NCBI RefSeq assembly: GCF_963576675.1
Contig: NC_088914.1
Span: 79,110,441 to 79,174,440, forward strand
Reading direction: 5' to 3'
Length of the DNA stretch: 64,000 bases
Source of the DNA: Euphorbia lathyris
Taxonomy: Eukaryota; Streptophyta; Magnoliopsida; Malpighiales; Euphorbiaceae
This document shows, piece after piece, positions 21,257-31,689 of the stretch. A program made the translations under genes and the position numbers. A model generated the notes under the pieces. It did not search any database and was not told where the DNA came from. It worked only from the letters and a program-made list of their open reading frames with translations. Each line of letters begins with the position of its first letter. Position 1 is the first letter of the stretch.

Positions 21257-23476
21257 TTTCAAACCCGAACCTAAACGGCATCGGGTATGAACGAAAGACA
21301 GGAAAACCAACTTCTAACAGTCTAGAAGGCAAACCAATTTTCTACGAATAAAAATTTATTCGGACTACCTAAAGTTTTATTTAATTATTTGGCTTGGACT
21401 CGATAATTCTATCGAGCTTCCTACGTATCCCGAACATCTTTTGATCTTTAAGTCGAGAATAAGTTATATCTCACTTTATTACTATATAATTTAATAAATA
21501 TAAATCACTTTATGAAAACGGATCAAATCGAATAACGTTTTATCAAATCGAACAACGTTTTATCAAAACGAATCAAATCGAACAAAGTTTTATCAAAACG
21601 AATCAAATCGAACAACGTTTTATCAAAACGAATCAAATCGAATAAATCGCTTACAAACCAACTCGTAATCAAATAAATTGCTTTAATAATATAATTCAAA
21701 TCATCAAACATTATCAAAACGTAATACAAAATTTGCGTGTGTGTCCATCCTCGAATTCCACCCGTGTAGCTTATCATAACATCAATCATATCAATAATCG
21801 AGATATCTCATTCATATCTCGCCTTGCCTAACGTTAGGACTACCAGCCGTGCACTCTGGCCATACCGCCCTTAGGTATGGTCTTACAACTTACATCTCCT
21901 ACCCCGGGCAATCCTAGATGGACAAAACTATTTTATCTTTCTTTCAAAATATCACAACATAAAAATCATATTTGGACTTCAATCCAAATCACATAAATAA
22001 TAACAATAACCGCAATAGCTTACTCAATCCAAAAACAATTCGTATAAAATAGTCAAATTCATTTCCAACCCAATTTTCAAAGTACCACGATAATAATTAA
22101 TTATTCTTCAAATAATCGAAATAAAAAGTATATGAATATTTTAAACAATATATTTTAAACAATTAAAATCAAAAGTATATAAAATCACTTAAATAATATA
22201 TAAGTAATTTAAAACTGAAACTTATACCGAATACGTTTGTGAGACTTATTTTTATCTGTCACCATCGGTATCGTTAATTTCGACCGAAGGTTCAGTTAGA
22301 CTCGTTATATTATCATAAATCTATTTGAACTAATTTTATATTCAAATTCTTTACAAATTTAATATTCGACTTTATACCGACCCTACTTGGAAAATATCAG
22401 TATTAGTCCTTCTATTTTCAATTTATTTTAACTCTAACTGTTAAAGTTTCTTAAAATATTTTATCAATAGAATTTAAAATAATCGAGATATTCTTATTAG
22501 ATTATTCTCGGTCACTGAAATAGTAATTTTAAACCGACATAGTTAATTTGGACCGATTATATCTTTAAACTCGTGACGCTACTAAAAGCTCATTAATACC
22601 GATTTCACTTTAATAAATCTAAAGGACCACTACTCTAAAATTTATATTTTTTTATTAGTAATCCATAGATGATAAATTATTAATCATAAATCTAAATCTT
22701 TAAAATTTGATGAAACTACCGTAACCAAGCTTACTCAAAATCATACTTAAAATATTATAAATTAATTTCAGTCTAAAATACGGTTACCGAATTGTCGTCG
22801 TCGGTCACCAAAAATTCGTTCGATGTGATCCGCTAACAGTTGATCACAAACGTCGTCGCCGATTAACTTCACGATCACCGAAAGTTAATCAGTGTGATCC
22901 GTTGACAGCCAAATACACGTTTTCTCCCAAAACCTTCCTAACCCTCAATTTGATATATATAAAAGAAACATTTTTTTTCTTTTTCCTTTCTTTCTCTCTC
23001 TCGTTTTTCTTTTCTACTCTTTCCCTTCCTCCCATTCACTCCCCTTTTCTTTTTCCTTTTTTCTTCTTATCTATTTGTCTCCCTTCATTTATATGAAAAT
23101 ATACAAATTTCTATGTAAATTTATCCTTTTAATATTTTATTGTGACATATGGCATTCGTAAGACAACAAGGCGAATCGATCAAGGTGTCAATAAGTTAAA
23201 ACGAGTTAATAAGTTAAGAGAACTATCGAGATTAAGAGAATTACCTAAAATAGGTAGAACTACGTGGCTTTGATTCTCGACTTAAAGATCAAAAGATGTC
23301 CGGGATACGTAGGAAGCTCGATAGAATTATCGAGTCCAAGCTAAATAATTAAATAAAACTTTAGGTAGTCCGAATAAATTTTTATTCGTAGAAAATTGGT
23401 TCGCCTTCTAGACTGTTAGAAGTTGGTTTTCCTGTCTTTCGTTCATACCCAATGTCGTTTAGGTTCGGGTTTGACA
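21257..23476. mobile_element. 2.2-kb insertion with 210-bp inverted ends, inside RNase H
   Basis: The first roughly 210 bp (TTTCAAACCCGAACC onward) match the reverse complement of the last roughly 210 bp (minus strand TGTCAAACCCGAACC) with only a handful of differences. CTTTG flanks it at 21252-21256 and 23477-23481. Removing it with one CTTTG rejoins the RNase H reading frame. The outer bases are TG on one side only; the other side reads TT. A 5-bp duplication and a TG start suggest an LTR, for example a solo LTR, but LTRs do not normally carry long terminal inverted repeats. There is no coding sequence. Confidence 0.75.
21511..21650. repeat. Tandem array of 30-bp units
   Basis: About 4.7 copies of a 30-bp unit starting TATCAAAACGAATCAAATCG lie at about 21511-21650, with full units at 21561, 21591 and 21621. 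The array is inside the 2.2-kb insertion, and the open frame across it is an artefact of the period being a multiple of three. Confidence 0.85.
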
Positions 23477-23481
23477 CTTTG

Positions 23482-25257
23482 GACTGCCTTCTTGAGAGGG
23501 TAGTTAGTTCTGACGATAACCGTGTGTGCCTGGAAATATGGCCGCAGGCGCTCGGATGCTTGTGTGATGGCGAAAAGAGCCTTTTCGACCTCGGAGTACC
23601 GAATCTCTGCCCCTTTGAGCACCTTGCTCAAGAAGTAATTTGGATACATTTCCGTGCCTTCTTCCTGAGTGAGAACCACTACCACAGTTTCGTCGGCAAT
23701 GGTGAAGTATAGTTGTATGTCTCGTCCCTACTTTGGTACTGATAGTAGGGGCGGCGTGGCGAGGAAAGTTTTGATGGCATTGAATGCCGCCTGACAGTCC
23801 GTAGACCATTTGAAGGGATGATCCTTTTTTATTGCCTTGTAAAAGGGGAGACAATGTTGTGCCGAACAGGAGATAAATCGTCCCAAGGCGATTACCTTTC
23901 CGTTGAGTCTTTGAACCCCCTGCAGGTTGTGTGGAGCTTTCATTTCTAAAATTGCCTCGATCTTTGCGGGATTAGGCTTGATACCCTTCTCCAAGACCAT
24001 GCAACCAAGGAACTTGCCGCTGCGAATGCCGAAGAAACATTTCTCCGGGTTTAGCTTGAGGTTGTAATCCCGAAATTTTTTAAACACCTCCGCTAAGTCG
24101 CGTGGGTGGTCGCTCTCATTAGTGCTTAGGACGACCATGTCGTCTATGTATACTTGTACCGTCTTCCCGATGAGGTGAGTGAACATTTTGTCTATTAGTC
24201 GCTGATATGTGGCTCCTGCATTCTTCAAACCGAAGGGCATTACGTTGTAGCAATACGTGCCTTCATGTGTTATGAAAGAGGTCTTTTCGGCATCGGCTGG
24301 GTCCAGAGGAATTTGCTGAAAACCAGCAATGGCATCAAACTGGGACAGGATTTTGCGACCGGCTGTTTGGTCTAGAAGCTGATCTATGTTAGGCAGCGGG
24401 TAGGAATCCTTGGGGCATGCTTTATTAACATCCGTAAAGTCTACACACATGCGGTACTTTCTGCTGGCTTTCTTTACAAGTACAACATTAGAAAGCCAAT
24501 CGAGATAGTGGACCTCACGAATAAATTTTATAGCTAACAGTTTCTCGATCTCTACCTTGACAGCTGCCTGCTTGTCCTTCGCTTGTACCTGCTTCTTCTG
24601 CTTTAGAGGTTCGACGGAAGGGTCGATGTTCAATCTGTGGGTCGCTTGCTCGGGTGAGACGTATGTGATATCTTCGGTGCACCAAGTGAATACGTCTGAA
24701 TGCTCAGCCAGGACGGCCTTTATCTTCAGTGTCTTGTTCTCCCCGATGGGGCAGTCGCTGACTGGTTCAATCGGCGTGGGATTGTACCCCCTCATATCCA
24801 TCAGACCGTTTTCAAGATAGAGTGTCGTCCGAGGTTGAGTCGCCTCCCATTGTAGTTTCTTGGCAAAGATGCGGTCTCCTTGGACGGTGATTTTGCCGCC
24901 TCGACGCGGTAGAGTCAAGCATAGGTCGGAGATGTCAATTGTAGCTTTGAGGCTAGCCAGCAGAGGTCTTGCGATAATGGCGTTATAGGCCAAGGGGATG
25001 ACCACCACCACCCATTCAGCGGTGTCCTCTACTTGTTCGTCGCTTTCGGCGAGGATCATTGGCAGAGAGATGACTCCTTTCATGGGGACTTCTATTTCTG
25101 ACAAGCCAACCAGGGGAAAAGTTCCGGCATGGAGGGTCGTGTGAGTATTCTTCATAGCACGGAGCGCTCTCCGGGTAAGCAGGTTTACAGAGCTCCCCGT
25201 GTCCACTAGTACTCGGTGCATCTTAAAGCCAGCGATGTTAATGGTGACTACGAGGGC
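23482..25257 (-). pseudogene. Tat pol, 5' half: protease, reverse transcriptase and start of RNase H
   Basis: Protease begins near 25215 with the active-site motif LVDTGSSVNLL. Reverse transcriptase follows, with VLVKK (about 24480), YRMCVDFTDVNKACPKD, MPFGLKNAGATYQRL and the catalytic YIDDMVVLS. The RNase H start contains FNAIKTFLATPP and later SEVEKALFAI. The frame is the same as the last part of gag, so gag and pol were probably one polyprotein. A TAG at about 23728-23730 lies between RT and RNase H, and the 2.2-kb element cuts RNase H. The role would be reverse transcription of the element RNA in cytoplasmic particles. Confidence 0.93.
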
Positions 25258-25265
25258 ATCCGAAT

Positions 25266-26070
25266 TAGGGGTGCACGTGGTCGGTTAACCAGTCCATTAT
25301 GGTTAATTCGGTCGGTTAACCATTTTATCGGTTTTTTGAAAATACTAACCATACACTAGTCCATTAAATTCGGTTAACCAATTATTTCGGTCGGTTAACC
25401 TTTTATTTCGGTTTCTAACCATTCGTAAATAAAATAATAATAATAATAATAATAATAATAAAGCTTTTAATTTTTATTGTGAGTGGAACGATGAGTTAAT
25501 GGCGAGTTGAAGAGATTAACAACAGAGAGAGATATGTGTGCATTATGTACGCGTGGACTATGGATTGGACACTAGATTTTTCCCTTACAACAACTCTTTA
25601 AGGCATTAAATTACTATGTTTTTTGGACTAGATTTCTTATCATCCGTGCTTTACCAACTAAGTCCTATCCATTTACATTAATTTCACTAATTATCTACTT
25701 TATGACAAATTTGATAGTACACGACATTTGGGATGAAATATTCCATCATTGAGTCTTAATCACCGAAAATAATTAGTGTTTCTTATTAAATTTTACTATT
25801 GATCCTCATATTTATTTTAAGTGGGATAATGTTTAATTATGTATAAATATAAATATAAATAAATATATTTTTATATATTTAATTGAATTCGGTCGGTTTC
25901 GGTTAACCGCGGTTTTTAGAATATGAAAACCGTAACCGTAACCATTAACCACTATTTTTAAAATTAAAAACCGTACACTAGTCCATCGGTTTCGGTTAAC
26001 CTTATTTTCGGTTTGGTTTCGGTTTGGTTTTTTGGTTTTTCGGTTTTGCGGATTTTTGTGTGCACCCCTA
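25266..26070. mobile_element. hAT-type non-autonomous element, 805 bp
   Basis: The termini TAGGGGTGCAC and GTGCACCCCTA are perfect inverted repeats. The 8-bp duplication ATCCGAAT is at 25258-25265 and 26071-26078. Many subterminal CGGTTAACC/CGGTTT motifs occur at both ends, a pattern typical of hAT transposase binding regions. An (AAT)n microsatellite lies at about 25432-25461. It splits the Tat gag from protease and has no coding capacity. Confidence 0.92.
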
Positions 26071-26078
26071 ATCCGAAT

Positions 26079-27704
26079 GGCTGGTCCGGAGTGGTGGCTG
26101 TAGCGTCAGGGTCTGATCAGCTGCTTTTCTCTTTCGAGAGTTCTCCGGATGTGGACAGAGTGCCGGCGCTCGCTCTCTTATGACATGGATTTTACCGTGG
26201 AACCTTGGTCGCTTTGCCTCATCTGTTCGACCGGTGTAATGTTGCTTCGGGCTTTGTTCCCTCTGCCTAATGGTTCTCGGCGGGGCACCTTGTTCTGTGA
26301 TCCGCTCGATTTCTTTCTGTAGTTGATAGCAGTTCTCCGTGGAGTGTCCAGAGGATTTGTGGTACTTGCAGTATTCCTTCTCGACACGGGTCTTCCCTTT
26401 GTCCGCCGGCGGAGTCAGGTGTGTGTATCGGCGAGGCTGGTTCTGAGCAGCATAGTGTACTTCCTTTCCACGGGATCGGTCCCCCCTGCGCTCCAAGTTT
26501 GTCCGCTTGACTCACGCCGGGAAAGGCATGGGGGCCTCCCTGCATGCCTGTCCTCCGTCTCGTGCTTCTCCGATCGGCCTGCTCTTTTCTTCTTTCTGTG
26601 CATCTCTTCTGGCCTTGTCCCTTTCCGATTCCTCGTACCCTGCTAGTCGATCACAGTCGTCATACCGGACGAAGGTCTGTGCCATGGTCATGAGCTCCTC
26701 GAAGGATCGCGGCATCTTCCTGAAGCACTTTTGTTTTAGGGGCTCGCACGAGGTTCCTTTCGCTAGGGCGTCGTGAGCTACCTCTAGGTTGAGGCCCTTG
26801 ACCTGAGAGGCCATGTGGTGGAACCTAGAAAGGAAATTGTGCAGTGGCTCGGTTGTCCACTGTTTGAGCCCATTGAGGTTCGAGCTGATCTTTCGTACCT
26901 TTGCTGTTGCGGCGAATCTAGAGAGGAAGAGATCCTTTAATAAATCAAAGGAGTCGATGGACTCGGGGGCCAGTCCTCGATACCAATCTTGTGTACTCAT
27001 GGAAAGTGTAGTGGGGAAAACCTTGCACATGATGTCCTTGTCTTTGGAGTAGAGGTTGATGGTGCTCATAAAGGAAGCTATGTGGTCGTTCGGGTCCTCG
27101 GTTCCCGAATATTGGGATAGTCGCGGGGCCTTCCAATCGCGTGGGAACCTGTTTCAATAATCCTTTGCACCAGCGGTGTTTTGCTAGAGGTGATGCTTTC
27201 CCCCATTACCCCTCCGAGCGCCCTTTTGTCTAGAAATCTCTGGATTTTCAGTTCCAGTAGGTCCTCGTCATCGATGGCCGCCGGAACTCCGGATGCCGCA
27301 CTCCTAGCTCCGAGCGCAGTCGCTACGGGCTCGGGCTGCCTCTCAGGGATCGCTTCTGGGACCACTGATCTGCTTGCAATGGGGCCCGCTTGCGGCGGCA
27401 TTGCGGCCTCCTTGAGATATTACTAGATCTTAGCGTTCTCCTCCTGCAGGTTTTGTTGCTGCTCCATAACTTTCATCTGAGCCGCCGTGTGAATGGCCTG
27501 GGTCGTCTGAAAACCCCGTATAGCGCTGAGGAGTTGTGCCGCGTTGTACGCTCCTTCTTCTTCGGGATCCACTTCCTCCATCAGCGGGGCCAGGTTCCTA
27601 GGAGAAATTGGGGTAGACAGCGCCGGACGTGCTTTGTCGGTCATGGAACTGGTCGCTGCTGCGCTTAGTACTCCGGCAGGTGTGAGCTCAGTCGGTGTCT
27701 GCAT
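26079..27704 (-). pseudogene. Tat gag, broken
   Basis: The ATG at 27704 lies 52 bp inside the 5' LTR. The N-terminal part is Ala/Glu-rich and stops at 27423-27425. A central retrotransposon gag (capsid) domain follows at about 27070-26620, with DWYRGLAPESIDSF, LFLSRFAA, LHNFLSRFH and SFEELMTMAQTF. A zinc knuckle C-x2-H-x4-H-x4-C (GHSTENC) lies near 26370. There is a frameshift between about 27170 and 27070 and a stop at about 26512, so no full Gag can be made. Gag would form the virus-like particle. Confidence 0.88.
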
Positions 27705-27737
27705 CTTGCTGAACAGTTTGAAAAATCACTTATAGTC

Positions 27738-27753
27738 CACGTTCACCGCACCA
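27738..27753 (-). promoter_or_regulatory. Primer binding site (tRNA-Phe-like)
   Basis: The plus strand reads CACGTTCACCGCACCA, two bases from the LTR end. Apart from one base it equals the 3' end of plant cytosolic tRNA-Phe as I remember it, so the complementary minus strand would anneal that tRNA to prime first-strand DNA. Confidence 0.7.
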
Positions 27754-27755
27754 AA

Positions 27756-28054
27756 TAATTAGGGAATGTGCTACAGTGATTCGATTAGCCTTTGAGTGTC
27801 CTCGCGTCTCCTGGTTATCGTCCCTGTGCGGGGAGCGGTCCCTGTATATACTCCGACGATCAAGACAGTTAGATATCTCAAGAGACTTATCTAAAGAACT
27901 ATTCGAAGAGAGATGGGGTTACCCGATCGTGTAGTTTAGAGTGAGCCAGAAAGATTAGATTCCCCTCTTCTCCCTGTCGTGGGTATTTATAGATGGCTTT
28001 ATGGGCCCAGCTTCATGGGCCCTGCTTTTTGGGCCTCAATCATATTCCGGATCA
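27756..28054 (-). repeat. 5' LTR of the Tat element
   Basis: This is the partner of 12277-12575. A minus-strand TATAAATA at 27984-27991 is the likely core promoter for gag-pol. Confidence 0.93.
27984..27991 (-). promoter_or_regulatory. TATA box in the Tat 5' LTR
   Basis: The minus strand reads TATAAATA inside the 5' LTR, about 230 bp before the LTR end. Confidence 0.6.
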
Positions 28055-28059
28055 GAAAA

Positions 28060-28936
28060 TATTGGTTTATTAGAGAATTATTTTTTGTAGTGTGATTTAA
28101 TTAGAATTTTATAACTAATTATGATTTTTATATAAAAGCCTTATATCCAACAATCACAGTATAAGAACAATAAATATATAAAAAAAAAATTAAGAATAAA
28201 AGGTTTTATCCAAGATAATAGAAAATTCTAATTTTCATAATGGAAGACAGTAATAACTGATAAAGAAGAAAAAGAAAAAAATCATCCGAAGATATTTTTG
28301 AATATTATAAATATTATATTAAATAATCTATAATTAAGTGTTGAATATTATAAATGTTTTATTAAATAATCTATATGATACCTATGTACAGAGACGGATC
28401 GGGATTTTTAAATAGTGAGGGTAAACTGTATATGCGGTGTAAAAAAAATAAATAACAACATAAATGGATAATATTAATATTGCTATAAGAAGAACCAAGT
28501 AAGTGCAAAAAGTAGAACCAAGTAAGTGCAATGCTAAATGCTTATTTTCTCTATACAAGTTCATACAGATATATAAGCATAGCCTAACTCTATATTTGAA
28601 TAGAATAAAAATGAAATTAAACAATTGAGTGTATTTTTAAGTGATACATACATCTACTCAATTGGCAGACATATCTTTAATTATAAATCTCAATTATCAG
28701 CAAAAGAAAACGAAATTTACAACCACTGAAAAAGTCTCTGATTGCAAAAGTAAAAATATAGCAGTTGATTTAAATTTGGTAAAGAATACATCTATTTTTA
28801 AACGTATTGAATAAAACATCAGACATATAAAGTCTCATCCCAACCAAAAGAATTGAACATGTTTAATTTAGGAGAAGAGCAATAAATAATTAATTAACAC
28901 AATTCAAGATAAATTAAAAGAGCAAAGAATCAAGGG
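28060..28936. other. AT-rich intergenic DNA, nothing recognised
   Basis: This stretch lies between the Tat element and the MULE. I find no gene and no clear element ends. Confidence 0.5.
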
Positions 28937-29125
28937 CAAATAATTTATTGGTCCCTAACTTTTTACACAACACACTGTTTAGTCCCTCTATTTTTAAAAA
29001 CACATTATGAAGTCTCCAACATTTCTCACCGTTAATGCTTTAGTCCCCCACGTTAGATTATCTGTTAATCAAACAATTTTTTAGTCAATAATGCACTGAA
29101 AACAATTGTAATACCAAATTTACCC
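28937..29125 (+). repeat. Left terminal region of the MULE
   Basis: It starts GGGCAAATAATTTATTGG and contains phrases such as TTTAGTCCCTCTATTTTTAAAAA and CTCACCGTTAATGCTTTAG. The latter recurs in inverted form at the right end. It is the likely promoter region of the GRF gene. Confidence 0.55.
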
Positions 29126-29544
29126 TCTCTTCTAATATATCAGACCCAAACACAATGCTTTCACGAAACATTTCCTTCTTCGTGTTTTGGGCTTCCTCCT
29201 CATTTTCACGTTTCTGTTCTTCTTCTTCCTCGCGTTGTTGTTGCTCTTCTTATTTTTCCTTTTGTGCCGTGCTGCAACTTTTATTCTTTTTCTTCTTCTT
29301 GTGTGGTGCTTCAAGTGGAAGAGTTGAAATCAATGGCTTCTCCTCCCTCGTCTTGTACATTGGACGTCTTACTATGAAATTAAAGGTAAATTCTGAATGT
29401 CTATTTTCTATTCATAATCTTTTTCTTATTCCTCTAAATTATTATTTAATTATTCATCTTGTTTCAGCTCCAAATTTATGAATTCGTCAAAATAAAGGTT
29501 TCTGTGAGATTGATTTGATTGAGGCTTGAAGCTTGAAGATCAAA

Positions 29545-29997
29545 ATGTCAGTATGCTCAAAGGATAATCTAAAGTTCTTTAACAGAGACTTCTCATGTGG
29601 GAAACGTTGTGAAGTCAAGATATCTGAGAGTGCAAAGAACCCAAATAGGTTATACTATTGTTGCAGGGATAATGAGTGTGGGAGTTTTTTGGGATGGTGT
29701 GCTACTCGAACTTTGAGTGCCACAAGTGAAACCGGAGGTCAGAGCATATTGGAGTCAAAGCACAGAGGAACTGGAACTAGAAGCACATTAGAGATGGTGG
29801 AAATAAAGGAAGATTTGATGAGATTAAGGATTGAGCTAAGAAATGACATGTTAGGGTTGATGAAGGAGAACAATGCCCTTAAAGACAAAGTTGTAGCTTT
29901 TGAATATGAAATTTTTATTGTGAAGATGATATCTTTTTTATTAGTTGTATGCTGTGTTGTTTTGATTTTCATTGGGATTTTTATGTTATTAAAGTAG
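29545..29997 (+). CDS. GRF-type zinc finger, coiled-coil, membrane-anchored protein (MULE accessory gene)
   Basis: The 150-residue product starts at the ATG at 29545. Residues about 4-55 form a GRF-type zinc finger: FSCGKRC, then KNPNRLYYCC, then ECGSFLGWC. This is the C-C-C pattern with the Asn-Pro-x-Arg and aromatic residues of the family. Residues about 85-122 are a charged heptad-like helix (EIKEDLMRLRIELRNDMLG). Residues about 123-148 are a hydrophobic membrane span ending in Lys. GRF fingers elsewhere bind nucleic acid. A 5' UTR intron at about 29384-29466 (GTAAAT...TTTCAG) is plausible. The frame is intact. A Copia element inserted 7 bp after the stop removed its natural 3' end. Its function is not known. 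Confidence 0.72.
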   Translation: MSVCSKDNLKFFNRDFSCGKRCEVKISESAKNPNRLYYCCRDNECGSFLGWCATRTLSATSETGGQSILESKHRGTGTRSTLEMVEIKEDLMRLRIELRNDMLGLMKENNALKDKVVAFEYEIFIVKMISFLLVVCCVVLIFIGIFMLLK

Positions 29998-30004
29998 AAC
30001 TATG

Positions 30005-31674
30005 TGTTAGGGATTATTGCCAGTTAATCAACTGTAGCGCAGCGGAATTGCGGTTTAAAATTTATTTCTAATCCCTTTAATTTGATCTTTGTCCGTTAAC
30101 TATTGATTGAATAAAACCTTTTGATCCGTTTAGGGATATAAACATACCCGGACTGTCTCTTCTAGAGACGGCTGAAGAATCCACAAGGTAGTAAGATCTC
30201 CGTAGTCAGGTGCACGAACATCTATTGAGTCAGAACCGGTGCTAGCCGAAGAACGGAAGATAAACTGGAGAGATTTTGTAATTAGCCAACCAAAATCCCA
30301 CTTGCTCAATGGAATTATATCTGTATGCGAATTCACTTTTGGTGAATCAAGGTGGCTGCTGAAAATTCCTTTTCAAGTGGTTGATTGTTTTAGGTTTTAG
30401 GCTTTTATATATAGTGTGGTTATTCCTAAACCTAATTGGTTTAGGGTTAATTGGTTAATTATGAAACTAATCTAATCCTAACATAATCACTTAAATAAAT
30501 ACCAATAGTATTTATTCTATGCAATTAGTTACAATTAGATTAATTTGATTACCCCAATTAAATAAATAACATTAATTAATAAATTGACGTATTAGTTTGA
30601 TTAATTATTCACGAATGCAATTTCATTAATTTACAAATTAATTAATTACATCTCGTAAACTAATTAACCAATTAAATACTCAACGCCTAAATCCATTAAT
30701 CAATTACATTGATACAAAGTATCAATTAATCAATTAATTAACCACCAATTAATTACATTGACATTTTATTGTCAACCAATTAATTAATCTCATCCCTCCA
30801 GTGTATCATTCTATAAGTTCTAACTCAGATGTTCAATGTGCACGATCCTATGGGACTGTCCTTAGCTAGCAGTGGGCTCACGGCCCACAGACAGTAAGTG
30901 GGTTCTAGCAAACCATTACTGCCCCTAACCAATACAGCTATTTCAGCAGTCTAAAGATGCAGAGACCCTGTAGTTATCTCTTAACTTCTTTTACCATTTG
31001 ATATCGATATTATAAACTAGAGGCATGGAGGCTGTCATCCTCTCTGATGTTTATGATATTTCTTGATCTTAAGTAGATTAATGAATCCGATAAGTAAACT
31101 ACTTATCAGGGTGTGGCCACACACTTATCAATCTCACTTATCAAGTGGCCTGTGATATCATCTCACTATTATGTGAGTAGTAATTCCATCACTTCACTAT
31201 CAATGCCAATGTGTTCACCTGTTCACCCAATCATACTCGTATTTGGCATCCTATTACAGACCTGTTAGGCGTATGTCAAAGCGAACCGGATCCCACATTG
31301 ATATTATAATGAAATTTAGTCTGAAGACAGTTAGAGACCTACTTAAGAAAAACTAATGACACAACCACCATGTAGTTTTCTCAGGCGGATCGATCCAGTC
31401 ACATGTATACAACATGTACCCATATTCACAACTAACTTATCAAGTGCTATGGTTGGTATTGATTACTACCATACAGTCGTCGAATATACAAGTCTGTGGT
31501 CCTAATCATTCCCATGATAGAATAGACTTGGGATATGGTTTTACGATTATCAATCAATGGATTCTCTATTCATATTATAGCACAAGATATAAATGAACTA
31601 GATTAATGCCTTTATTAATGTGACACAAATATATTTTATAAGAACCAATGCCTATGAACTAGGGCACACCAACA
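30005..31674 (-). repeat. 3' LTR of the RT-deleted Copia
   Basis: It begins TGTTAGGGATTATTGCC on the plus strand and ends GGGCACACCAACA, giving TG..CA ends. It is directly followed (31675-31690) by CTCCCACTTGAACT, which is a purine-rich tract on the minus strand. Confidence 0.95.
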
Positions 31675-31689
31675 GTCTCCCACTTGAAC

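Larger units (their letters stand above)
12277..28054 (-). mobile_element. Tat-lineage Ty3/gypsy LTR retrotransposon, defective, with three nested insertions
   Basis: The element spans two 299-bp LTRs (12277-12575 and 27756-28054) and is flanked by the 5-bp duplication GAAAA (12272-12276 and 28055-28059). Sense genes run leftward in the order gag, protease, RT, RNase H, second RNase H, integrase. The order and the second RNase H identify Ty3/gypsy, Tat group. The antisense reading frames and the tandem array between pol and the 3' LTR fit that group. About ten differences between the LTRs are visible by eye. It is interrupted by a hAT MITE (25266-26070), a 2.2-kb element (21257-23476) and a 1.6-kb element (14645-16262). 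Without these it would be about 11.1 kb. Stop codons and frameshifts in gag and pol make it non-autonomous. Confidence 0.9.

Noticed and set aside
29155..29481. 108-codon Ser/Phe-rich frame upstream of the GRF gene
   Set aside because: Composition is low-complexity pyrimidine-rich DNA in the expected leader, and it crosses a likely 5' UTR intron.
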